64,000 bases of DNA from Brachynemurus nebulosus (lineage: Eukaryota; Arthropoda; Insecta; Neuroptera; Myrmeleontidae). How positions within the stretch are numbered: the stretch's first letter is position 1; every line of letters begins with the position of its first letter. Shown in pieces: positions 54,005 through 64,000 of the stretch. The notes under the pieces are model-generated. The model was given only the letters and a program-made list of their open reading frames with translations. It made no database searches and was not told the DNA's origin. The position numbers were made by a program, and so were the translations under genes. The DNA lies in the NCBI GenBank assembly GCA_035578155.1, contig JAPWDM010000016.1, positions 3,086,001-3,150,000 on the forward strand, read 5' to 3'.

Positions 54005-56251
54005 TATTATTATTTCCTTTCGTTTTTATTGTTTTTTGTTTTCGTTATTTTTATTTCTTTTTGTTTCAGGTTTTCGTTTTTTTTTTTTTGTTTCTCTTTT
54101 GTTTTTGGTTTTGTTTTGTTATCGTTTTTCTATATTGTCCCAACTTTAAGTCATCTTCGGGACCCACTCTAGTTCGTGTATGGCTTAGCGGAGTTGCTTG
54201 GAAAAGGGGCTCCTGGTGACTGAGGGAAGCCGTTACCTGCGGGTACGGCGGAACAACACTTTACTTCGGCCCTGGCTGCGGTTATGCACCAGCAGCAGTA
54301 AATTCGAGCGCCCCGGGGTCGTGCGTGTCACTGGGGCAATGAGCTTATGTCCCAAGGGCCCCTCATTTCCGTATACCCGGCGTGGGAGTCCCACGTCCCT
54401 TATGAGTCTCCGTGGAGGGTGGGGAGCGGAGTGGGTTCTTTTTTGTATTATATCGTATGAGTATTCAAAATAATGTTTCCACGGGCGAGTCCGGGCCCTT
54501 AAACACGGACACGAACCCTGCTCCACCGCCGTCAACTGGTGAAAGCAATAAAGGCAGGGCTACTTCCAGTACCCCAGCTGCAGCGAACGAAACACCACAG
54601 CAAAGCGGTGGTGTTTCGAAGTCCACAGGGGGTAACCCTCCTCCCAAGCAAAAAGGAAAAGGGAAAAATCGTGGGCGTCTAGTTGATCTAGACACCCCAA
54701 GAGTGCAAGCAGCAAATTATATGAAGTACTTAGTGATTAAGCCAAAGGAAGGCGATTTTAATAAAATCAGCCCTTTTCTTTTGGCAAAATTGGTTAAGGA
54801 AAGAATTGGTCTGGTTAAAGATGCCAAATTATCGGGTAAAGGGTTGCTCATAGAGGCATTCTCACCGGCACAATCTGAGAAGATAATCAGTCTAAAATAA
54901 TTAGGACAGTATGTGGTAGAGGTAATCCCTATGGTATATTAAATTACTCGAGGGGAGTTATCATCCACCCATCTTTAGCGTACTGTACCCTGGACGCGAT
55001 AGTGTCGGAGATGTCTCGACAGGGAGTGCTAGACGCAAAGAGGCTGAGGTACAACAAGGGGAACAAGCATCCTGAGTCTCCCTTAATTTTGCTCAAAAAC
55101 ATTCGGTTGTCATCGGCCTTTTCACAAAAGTGGACGTACGTCCGTACATTCGAGCACCGATGAGGTGTTACCACTGTCAATGGTACGGACACGTCTCACA
55201 GCACTATAATGTTGAGCAACAGATATGCGTGTGTGGTAAGCCGTTACACGAGGGACAACCGTGCGGCGAACCAATAAATGTGTAAACTGTGGGGGCAATC
55301 ACTCGGCTAAGTCGAGGAATGGCCCCATTTTTAAACAATAGTCAGGCATTCAAGAGCTGAGAGCCCTGGAAAAACTAACTTACCCAGAGGCACGACGGAA
55401 ACTTCTATGTAACATGCTCCGTCGCTTAGCCTTGGATGGATACGCACGCTCTGTTGCCGACCCCGCCCCTTCAGCGGCTGATAAAAACAACGAGATTAAG
55501 GAATTGAAAGATGCGATGAAGACGATGCAACAAACGATGCAGAGAATGCAAGAGAGCCTTATGCGCTCTGTGAGTGTAGCTAGTCTTACACCTACCACAG
55601 CCGCTGCAATGCCAGCAAAGGTCCCTGAGACAAAGAGAATAATAAGTCCAGCACCTCAGGGACCAGTTGTTAAAAACGTGACGTCTTCTCCCAAGAAGAC
55701 ATCACTGAAAAAATCTTAACCCTCGAGAAGACGTCACAGCGAGGAGGAAAAATTGTGAACAACCGTCTCATCTGGTGGCTGGAATCCCACAACCTCATTC
55801 CTAAACATCGATCTATGGCCTCCCAGTGACGCAATAAGTTTTATCTGTGATAAAATTGTGATATAACTTTCTAGTCATTTTACTAGTGTTTGTCTAGTCA
55901 GGTTTCTGCACTCCGAGGCCCTTTACACCTCGGGGGGAGTCTCAACGATGGTTTCAGGCCTTGTTGACCGGACGCTCTATCTAGTACTTATCGTACCGTC
56001 ACCAAGGACTGTCCGCTCCTTTTAAGCCCTGGGATGGCAGGGCTCATCGCTGGATTTTTATTTGTGTATGTTTGTCCGTTGTCTATTGCATTTACATATG
56101 TGTTCCTGTCTGTTTTGTGCATGTTTTTTATTTTTACTATTTACGGCGGCACATGCCCTCCGATGGCAATGCCGCCGGGTGCTGCTGACCACGCCATCCA
56201 CCGGCAGCAGTAACCCAATTTTAATCACAAGAAAAAATAAATAATAATAAT
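54005..56251 (+). mobile_element. TAA-tailed LINE, main part, without reverse transcriptase
   Basis: Continues from 40850-40957. A GC-richer 5' untranslated region, ORF1 with zinc knuckles (54457-55719) and a 3' region (55720-56230) ending in (TAA)n. The 11-bp duplication AATAATGAATT confirms both borders. A TAA tail is known from I-type LINEs. ORF2 (endonuclease plus reverse transcriptase) is absent, so this copy either lost it or depended on a relative. Confidence 0.8.
54457..55719 (+). pseudogene. LINE ORF1 (gag-like, CCHC knuckles), frameshifted
   Basis: The likely start is the Met in MSIQNNVSTGES (54457). A Pro/Ser/Gly-rich N-terminus with a basic KGKGKNRGR patch is followed by a globular domain (YMKYLVIKPKEGDFNKISPF, then a Leu/Lys-rich part). 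A stop at 54898 and a frameshift follow. The next frames read a conserved ILLKN segment and two CCHC knuckles (C-x2-C-x4-H, then C-V-C-G-K-P-L-H) with N-C-G-G-N-H-S-A near 55275. The last part (55414-55719) has a coiled coil (KDAMKTMQQTMQRMQE). RNA-binding particle protein of the element. Dead. Confidence 0.8.
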
Positions 56252-56262
56252 AATAATGAATT

Positions 56263-57180
56263 AGTTAAAGAAATAAAAAAATTAGTTGGTAGATTACCTT
56301 TAAAAATACAATTGCATGTAAAAATTTTATTACATTTTTTCAAAAAACTAAACTGTAAAATTTTCTTTACACATGTATTAAAATATATAAATGTTTGCTT
56401 TTAATTTATTAAATTAACTCTTTTTAAATGATTCACCTTAAAATTTTTTTTATTTCCAAAACGAATTGTATGATAGAATGTGTCAAAATTAAAAATTTTT
56501 TTTTTTTGTTGATAAAAAAAAATTGAATGTGCAAAATTATTTACGACTAGAGTGCTTTGTTTATACGTTCTAATTATTAATAGTATTCTCAATCAAGCAG
56601 AAATTTACGTTAAAATATTATTGTTTCAATATGGTTTAACGTAATTTTTATGCGGTTGTAGCAAACTCTTAATAATTTTAGTAAGATGATCTAAATTCTG
56701 ACCTTACTTTGAGATAAAACAAATATTCTTGATAATTTTTCTCAAAAAAAAAAAGTGAAGCAAATATATATAAAAAGCTTATTCAACTGAGAGAAATAAA
56801 ATGTAACTGAATCGCTAGCTTGGATTAAAAGAATCATGACACGGCACTGATAAAGCCTTTTTTCTCGAATGTAGAATTGCAAAACATAAGACAGAAGTAA
56901 TTTGACTGTGACTGCGAGTGTAATGGAAAATGATTTCTTCCAACATATTTCCAAATTTTTCTCAAAAAGTAATTTACTTAGTGCAATTTTTTACGTAATT
57001 CGTCTTTTTCTTTCGATTGGTGTAAAAAAAAATTTTGAAAAATTGCTTAATTCTGACAAAAAACTCATTTTGTTGACAAAAAATGCCCGAGAAACCTACT
57101 TCTGGGCATCCAACGTGACTGGAATTTGCACACAAAATTTCATAAGCATTAAACGTTTCGTTCGAGAGTTACCACGCGGA

Positions 57181-57271
<91 letters not shown>

Positions 57272-57310
57272 TTTAGTAATTATCATTTTCGGATTCTAGG
57301 GACCTCCAAA
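56263..57310 (+). mobile_element. Repeat family R1, copy C, right part
   Basis: Continues the segment seen in copy B from about 25005 (AGTTAAAGAAATAAAAAAAT..). It includes ACGCCC/ATGCCC..CTACTTCTGGGCATCC and the TA tract. It is truncated shortly after GGATTCTAGGGACCTC, so the 3' hairpin is missing. Confidence 0.75.
57184..57268. repeat. (TA)n tract in R1 copy C
   Basis: About 84 bp of TA at the same place as in copies A and B. Confidence 0.93.
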
Positions 57311-58162
57311 ATATTTAAAAAATGCGGCAATGAATGCCTACTTTTGCCATGAAAATCTAACATTTTGTATATGAAAGTAACTACATACAATGATTATTGT
57401 AAATGGTATTTCAAAAATAAAATCGAAAAAACCACGGAAGATAATAGCATTCTGGCATATTTCAGCAGTGATTTAGCTTCCCAGTATCATTCCATATTTG
57501 AAAAGAAAAGCAAAGGGATACGGGAAAAAAAAAGCCACTAACTTTGACTAAGAAAAATGTGGATGACTTTTTAATCCAAGCCAATTAGTCCAAGCAAATT
57601 AAATTTTTACGTGCCAAAATTAGTACCTGGAAGGGAAGATATGGAGAAGATAAGAAAAAATCCGTAGAATTCGATGAACTATTTTTAAACAGCTGAATCA
57701 TGTGGGAAGTTCCTCAAAATGGCGACCAAAGAAGGCCAAAAACAGTTTTTTGCATTTTTTAAAAAGACTGAATTTCGTACAAAAAAATGTTTCGTACAAA
57801 AGTTGTAGAACTATTTAATATCAACAGCATGAGACCAATTTCATGAAAATTAGTGCATAAACAAATTAGTTATCGCCAAAAAACCGCCGAAAATCGCGAT
57901 TTTTTCAATTGCTTATACTTTAAAGGGATAAAAATATTTTTTTATGAAACTTGGCAAAAGTATAGTTCGTGGCAAATAAAATAGGAACGTTTTTGAAAAA
58001 TTGCAAAACATTTGGTAATTTTTGCAAAAATCAATTTTTTTGAAAAAAAGACGTTTTCGCAGAATTTGATTTAACCAGGTTCGAGACCACCTGCAGACAT
58101 GTTTACGGGCTTAAAATTTTCTTAAAGATTTGTAGTAACGTATGCAATAAGTGCGCGCATTA
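57311..58162. other. AT-rich DNA, nothing recognised
   Basis: No gene. Runs such as AAAACCGCCGAAAATCGCGATTTTTTC form small palindromes that resemble parts of fold-back elements. Confidence 0.5.
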
Positions 58163-59142
58163 TTAAGTTATTCAAAGTATACAAAATAAATGACCGAAAG
58201 ATTAATGATTTTTATGAATCCAGCAAACTTCGATTATTTTTCATATTTTGAAATTTTATTTTTTTGATATGTTTTTAAAAATCATTAAGTTAGAGCTGTA
58301 AATAGGTTGAAAAGTATTACTTATGATTCTCCAGCCCCATTTATTGAGATAAAGTTATTTTCAATGGCTAAAGTGAAAAACCTCATAAGTCAATTTTTTC
58401 CAGTTTTGAGTTTTTCCTCTTAAGGTTTCAGAATAGTGCTAGGCACTAATCCACCAAATTTTGATTTCCAGCCTTATTTTGTTAAGATAAAGTTCATTTG
58501 CAGGCCAGATTTTTTATTGGGACAATAAAGAATCTGGCCTGGAAAGTGCAAATGAAACACGGATAACATTTGATAAATTGTATGTATGAAAGCAACATAT
58601 ACTTACGTACTATACATATACGTGTATACTTGTATCGAATGTTTTGAAATTCACAGATTACATATTTATTGGAATAACAAAGAATCTGGCTTGAAAATCG
58701 ACAGTTCAAGTTTAAAATCTTCGTAAGTGTATTTTTTAAATTTTCCGGCACTCAAAAAACACTTCTCTTGGTACCACCTTTATTATTACCTATTTGATAT
58801 GTCTCTAGAAGCCATAAATATGGACTATCGCTTACGAGGTTTTGTGGGCTGATGCCTAGCATAACCGTGAAGCCCTTAAGAACAAAATCTTAAAACTAAA
58901 AAAAAAAAAAAATACCTACGAAGTTTTTCACTTTAACCATTGAAAATAACTTTATCTCAAAAAATGGGGCTGGAGAATCATAAGTAATACTTTACAACCT
59001 ATTAACAGCTCTAACCTAATGATTTTTAAAACCATAATCAAAAAAATTAAATTTCAAAATATGAAAAATAATCGAAGTTTGCTGGATTCATAAAAATCAT
59101 TAATCTTCCGATCATTTATTTTGTATACTTTGAATAACTTAA
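58163..59142. mobile_element. Fold-back element with about 285-bp arms
   Basis: Starts TTAAGTTATTCAAAGTATAC and ends with the inverted form. Arms 58163-58447 and 58855-59142. The middle contains a compact hairpin GCAGGCCAGATTTTTTATTG/CAATAAAGAATCTGGCCTG (58500-58542) and part of it again at about 58675. No coding capacity. Confidence 0.75.
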
Positions 59143-60387
59143 GGGGGACTACAAGTATGACCGCCTGAAAAAAATTGGTTTTTCAAAATTTTTTTTACTT
59201 TAAAAAAATTGTTTTTCTTAATTTTCACATTTAATGGATAAAAGATGCCTAACTTGCTCCTTTAAATTTTTTCTGAAATTTTGAACAAATGGTTTAGGAA
59301 AACCATTCGATAGATCGATCTCCCGATTTCCAAGGCTATTGGGGGTACAGTGAGGTATAAAAATTCGTACAAACATTAGATTCCCCACCAATATTCGCAA
59401 GGATGTGGACAATTTTTCGCAACAAGGAAAAAAGTCCCGTTTTTTCACATTTTTCAGGTGAAAAATAGGGATGAAAAAAATTCTTTTTCTTAAAGTACGC
59501 GGCAACAACCCTGTAGGAAATTTATTCCAGATTCCAAAACTGTCCTTAAATTTTCTGTTCAATCACTGGTTACTGAGATATTGATTGCTAAAGCAAAAAG
59601 GATCCTCTTGCATTCACAGTTGAATATCTCCGGAACAATTCAACGTAGAGAAAAATTTAAAAAAGGAAATTGAAGCTGAATAAACAGGCTATCAAGTCAA
59701 TACCATGGCTTTACTGTAAAAAAATGCTTCAAGCCCGTAGACCGAAAAAAAAAACAGAGGAAAAGATTTTCAATTTTTGTGTTATTGCTTAGACATGTTC
59801 GATAACTGCCACTTCTAAAAATTTTTGGATGAAAAATCTCAAAACTAAAATCTTGGAGCTTCAAAATGCTTTTTTTATCGTCTCGATACGACCATTTTTC
59901 ACGTAAATACAGCCCTTCAAAAATCACTAAAAAATTAACAATTTTTTTTTTGCTCCCTTAATTGTTTGTAGTAGTATATTTCGATTTTTTTGTTTCCAGC
60001 CGTACTGTATAACAAATTTTGACCTTATTTTTTGTAAGTTATTCTTATATTTGGAATTACTGGTGCATATAGGCGATAAGAATTAGTTTCATTAACTTGT
60101 TCATGTGTAAAAAATTGCGGAAATCAGTTCTAAAAAATTTAAGGACACAAAAACGAAAAAAATAAATCTTTTATTATAGCCGAAGGAGAAATCGAAAATA
60201 TAAATTTTTTGGATATTTTTAGGACGTATATATCTCTTCGACCCATCAAAATAGGGCACAGTTGATTTTTCATAAATTATGTTAAAGAAAAATGTACAGT
60301 TCAACCTGTGGGCATAAATAAAACTATACTTCCTATGCGGGGCACTGCTTCCGGCGAATGTCAGCAACACTTTTAGCTAATGCTGGA
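59143..60387. other. AT-rich DNA, nothing recognised
   Basis: Several 75-115 codon frames occur on the minus strand (59218-59562, 59697-59927, 60101-60370), without recognisable motifs and with Phe/Lys-rich composition as expected of AT-rich non-coding DNA. Confidence 0.5.
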
Positions 60388-60395
60388 GCTACCAC

Positions 60396-61378
60396 TAGGA
60401 CTTGGAATACCGGGTCTTTTTATAATACCGGTAGGTATTTATTTGGTATTAAAATTTAAAATACCGGAATTCCGGTATTTCGGTATTTTTTCGGTATTGA
60501 ATGAAAATGGTATAGAAAACAAAGAAAAATTTTAAAAAGCACTCTTAATGAAAATCGTTTTTATATAAGTAGGTAAAATATTTTACTGAAAAAGATTAAT
60601 AACAGTAATAATAACAAACTCCATCATTTTTAGATTTTAAAAATCTAATTAAAACTAAATACAAAATATAAAATAGTGAAGAACAGTAAAGAACAGTAAA
60701 CGGAATAACAATAAAAAATTATAAAATATAAATTTTCTTCGATACTAATGCACATTTAATTAAAAGAGATATATACACACGAACTGCAAGGACGAAAAAT
60801 CACAGCTTAAATAGTCCAAAGACGAGGTGGCAATTCTAAAATAGTTTTAAAAAATAGGTACATGGACATCAATTTTTAAATTTCACCCCTTTATTTACAT
60901 AGAACAAGGAATTTTTTAAATATCATTAGAATTAACAATAGTATTCATCAATAGTAAAATATTTTACCAAAACATAGGTAATTTTGTATTTTTTTCAACA
61001 GAAAAATACTTAAAAATATGTATTCCAGAATTGTAAAAACTATGTATAAAAACATATGAGTGAATATGCTCGTATTTGGGTATTTGGTATTTGGTCATCT
61101 GGACATCTGGAAAACATTAAACAAAATTGAAGATATTGTAATAATTTATGATCCATGCTTATACTGCTATATACAAAATACTCTATAACGATTCAATACC
61201 AATAGTAAATCTAACGTAAAAATATTTAAAATATGTAAATATGTAAAGTATCTGATTTTGCTAGTACCGAAACCGAAATACCGGTATTTGAAATTTTGAT
61301 ACCGGTTTTATAAAACGTAGAAAAATGTCCGGTATTCCGGTTTTTCGGTAGTACCGAAATACCGATATCCATGCTCTA
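60396..61378. mobile_element. Non-autonomous hAT-type element with TACCGGTATT-rich ends
   Basis: An 8-bp duplication GCTACCAC (60388-60395 and 61379-61386). The ends are TAGGACTTGGAATACCGG and, inverted, TAGAGCATGGATATCGG. Both ends carry many inverted and direct TACCGGTATT/CGGTATTTCGG motifs. There is no transposase in the 983 bp. Confidence 0.82.
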
Positions 61379-61576
61379 GCTACCACACATGAATTAAAAA
61401 GACATGGTGAATGGCAGTCATCTACTGTAGCCGAAGGTTACATTAATGAATCTGAAAACTTTAGAATAAATTAACTAGTAAAATATTAAGACATCCCATC
61501 TCCAACGAAAATTACTGAAGTTAAAAAAAAGGAGAAGTTCCTTGTGATAAATATGAAAAATAATTCAAATTGTATA

Positions 61577-61600
61577 GTTAATATATATATATATATATAA
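61577..61600. repeat. Short (TA)n tract
   Basis: About 20 bp of TA. Confidence 0.85.
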
Positions 61601-61834
61601 ATAATTTGTAATTATGACATGCAAATAAGGCTAGCATATTTTCTATTTACTGTAAAATTAAAATTAAAGTTGATGAAGTAGGTCATTCTTTATGGCACTA
61701 GTGCTTTCTTGCTTTTCATTATGTAACTAATACCATAAAGTACTACTTTTAATATCTCTTAACAGTGTAATAAAATAGGCTTTTACGATTTTGTCGTACA
61801 TAAAATTATATATTATACACCAAAGGACTAAAGT

Positions 61835-61947
61835 ATGATTTTTGATTCCGAGTTGGATACAAGCCATGTTATATGGGTTCCCTACGACTATGGCAGAAGT
61901 GAAATTTGTTGTCAGCGAGCATTTACAGATAAATTTAAGGTTTTCAG
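61835..61947 (+). CDS. Possible first exon of a host gene (weak)
   Basis: An ATG opens 37 codons (MIFDSELDTSHVIWVPYDYG..) followed directly by a perfect donor, CAG|GTAAGT, and the local composition is less AT-biased than nearby. I recognise no domain and see no further exon before the window ends. It could be a short coding exon of a host gene, an exon of a decayed element, or chance. Confidence 0.22.
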
Positions 61948-63120
61948 GTAAGTAATTATTAAAAGCGTTAAAATAGTATATTACTTGGTGAGGACCGTAA
62001 GTGTTATTTTTGTGGCCTCGGATGCAGTTTGAGAATCCAAGACTGAAACGCTCATATACATTAGGACGTAATTTTTAACTAAAAGTAAATATTTTGGACT
62101 TCGCCAATTATAAAATTTACAAAATAGGAAAAATCAAGTTAATTGATAACTCCCTGACTTAAAATAGATAGTTTTGAAAAGCTGAAATAACTTTATGAGA
62201 AGTAATTTTATAAATTATCAATATAAAATGTCACAAAAATTGAAATGAAATGAGTAAAGATAAAATAATAGTTAGTATGAAAATAAAATAGTTATACAAT
62301 TTTCGATTACCGAATAGAACCGACTATATCTGCCAACGATGACTTACTACCACCGATATTTATTCGGAGTCAAGGGCAATATTTAGTCCACAAGTTAAAA
62401 GCACTTGATTTAAAGCAAAAATTATTTTTTGCAGTAGTTGGCGTCGAAATTGGAAAAATTAAATTCTGGTAAATTTCTTGCAAACAAAATTATCAATAGA
62501 ATATTCAGTTCTTTCTTGTATCGCTTATAGACCTCAAGATTTGAATAAAATAGCCTTTTTTCCAAAGGGCTAATAAAAAAAATCTTGCCTTTCGTATTGT
62601 CCTTTCTTGAAATAGGCATTTATCAGGTACTATAAAAACGAATTTACACCTACCGGCAAAAAAATTAAGGTCACGATAATACCTAAAGGTACTACCAGAA
62701 AGATACAATCGCTAGTTTTGTATGGATTCCGAATATGGGAAAATTTCATCAAGCTTTCAACCTTCATTCGCGTAACATCGAAATTGAGCTCTAGTCATTG
62801 ATTTAAAATTAATTTTTTTCTTCTCGATATCAAAACTTATTTTCGAAATGTATTTAATGTTCGAAAGTCTATACACAAATGCTCCAAAGTTTCAAGGCCA
62901 TACATTTCGAACAATACAATAGAGCGCGAAAGTCGACGTACTCTTTATATTATATATGCGGCAGCTGCATGACAAGTAACACTACCCAACGGTCAGAAAC
63001 CGATTCGCCTGCAACTTTGCAGAGAAAGGTTAACTTCGTGAAAATCCATATTAACAATATGAGATTCGTTCCTTTGTTATTTTTCACAGTAAGATTATAT
63101 GCACGAGTCGACTTTCGATT
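61948..63120. other. AT-rich DNA, nothing firmly recognised
   Basis: Frames of 65-106 codons (62422-62708 minus, 62879-63199 plus) show no motif. If the exon at 61835 is real, this is intron. Confidence 0.45.
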
Positions 63121-63174
63121 TTTACATCATCGTCAGGTGAAATATAATTATATTTTACCTGACGATGGTGTAAA
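63121..63174. repeat. 54-bp palindrome
   Basis: TTTACA-T-CATCGTCAGGT is mirrored by ACCTGACGATG-G-TGTAAA around AAATATAATTATATTT. It has only two interruptions, so it can form a stable hairpin or cruciform. No neighbouring gene explains it. Confidence 0.8.
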
Positions 63175-64000
63175 TCTTTCACAAAGTAAACCTTTCTAGT
63201 ATTAATTTTTCAGAGATTTGGCATTGGCCAAAACGTATAACTTCTAACTGTTTATAGCGATCCAAAATCATTTTAACGATTATTAATAATAAAATGTGTT
63301 TAAAATTGAGGTGACTGTCTGTTGGATATGATGTGGTGTGTCAATTGTAATGAAATTTTGGGTTGGTAGCGTGGATGGGTGGCGGTAGCAAGGTGGCGGA
63401 GCAGAAAGAAAACGATATTCTACCTTTTACGTGAATTTATTAATAATTGTATCACTAATTGTAAGATGACCGTTAACTAACAATAAAAATAGTTTGGCAT
63501 TATTTAATTTTATACCTTAATTTCTTTATAAAAATAATATATAATCAGTTACCGTTTAAAAAAGTTATTTAAAACATTATAAAATTAATAAAAAATATAA
63601 AATATCACAAATACAAAAATCATACATATAATAAATAATTGATGTACTCACCGAATCTGTTTCGAAATTATGGACACTTTCACTAACACATTTGATTAGA
63701 ATTTAAAGAAAATTTAGTAACTAACATTTAATTTCGTATCAAAAGCCAAACTCTAACTGTAAGCTGCATCTAGGCTCCAGTTGCATTCGTATGCGCTATC
63801 ATCGCCAACGCCTAGTCGCTAGTCGTTGAGATAGCTATTCTCTTTGAAGTTTCGCGTTATTAGCCGCTTTATTGAGACTTATCAATCTTAAGAAGTTATC
63901 GTGACCAGAAACTAACACTGCGGTTGCAAAATTAAAGTATATACACTGCCAGGCCTTCAAGACGGGCTCCAGCCTAAATTACTAGAAAATTTAAATGTAT
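63175..64000. other. End of window, no feature recognised
   Basis: AT-rich to 63740. From there the composition is more balanced (CGCTATCATCGCCAACGCC, CGCGTTATTAGCCGC), which could be the start of a promoter or untranslated region beyond the window, but nothing decides this. Confidence 0.4.

Noticed and set aside
54233..54695. Minus-strand frames over the LINE 5' region
   Set aside because: Shadows of the LINE ORF1 and its GC-rich leader on the plus strand.

Overview
This is AT-rich nuclear DNA from an arthropod, most likely an insect. The evidence is indirect. The mobile elements are insect-like (Tc1, mariner with a DDxD transposase, piggyBac-type TTAA elements, hAT, pogo-type MITEs, two non-LTR retrotransposons), there are many long (TA)n tracts, and promoters inside the elements pair a TATA box with a TCAGT/TTAGT initiator. 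I see no rRNA, intact tRNA, bacterial operon, CRISPR array or convincing host gene. Almost everything recognisable is a mobile element or its remains, often nested.

The outstanding feature is a pair of giant, mostly palindromic elements. E1 (2410-12812, 10.4 kb) and E2 (40958-53998, 13.0 kb) both begin AGTAG and end CTACT, and each has a perfect 6-bp target duplication (CATGCA and AACCAT). E1 has two nearly identical arms of about 4.25 kb. From the outside in, each arm carries a GC-rich hairpin tip, a block of CCTAAC-type motifs, 5-6 AGATGGCG-type boxes, gene X (170 codons, possibly of exonuclease type), and an acidic zinc-finger gene (390 codons). The two zinc-finger genes diverge from a central minisatellite of 10-11 bp units. 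Every promoter I examined (zinc-finger and X) spaces its TATA box and initiator by the same 30 nt. AG..CT ends with 6-bp duplications are the integration signature of Polintons/Mavericks, but no polymerase, integrase, ATPase, protease or capsid gene is present. I read these as a non-autonomous, palindromic, Polinton-like family. E2 carries the same zinc-finger protein body behind a different finger and promoter.

Layout: 1-2409, AT-rich DNA and the 3' half of a LINE endonuclease; 2410-12812, E1, inserted into that endonuclease; 12813-14008, the rest of the LINE; 14211-18012, repeat family R1 copy A; 18081-20866, a fold-back element split by a hAT element; 21104-21945, a TA tract and a hairpin; 22276-26132, R1 copy B; 26260-30865, a piggyBac-type element holding a (TA)n tract split by a nearly intact Tc1; 31345-33716, a direct repeat and a dead mariner; 34751-37185, two pogo-type MITEs, one inside an inverted R1 fragment; 37892-39283, a TA-flanked TIR element with microsatellites; 40080-57310, R1 copy C interrupted by a TAA-tailed LINE, itself interrupted by E2; 57311-64000, AT-rich DNA with a fold-back element, a hAT element and one weak exon candidate.

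How the genes might work together is inference. X and the zinc-finger protein could be accessory or regulatory functions of the element, with the zinc-finger protein a candidate binder of the subterminal boxes or central array. In E1 each gene has one arm copy with an open frame, but the open zinc-finger copy has lost a zinc ligand. In E2 both genes are broken.
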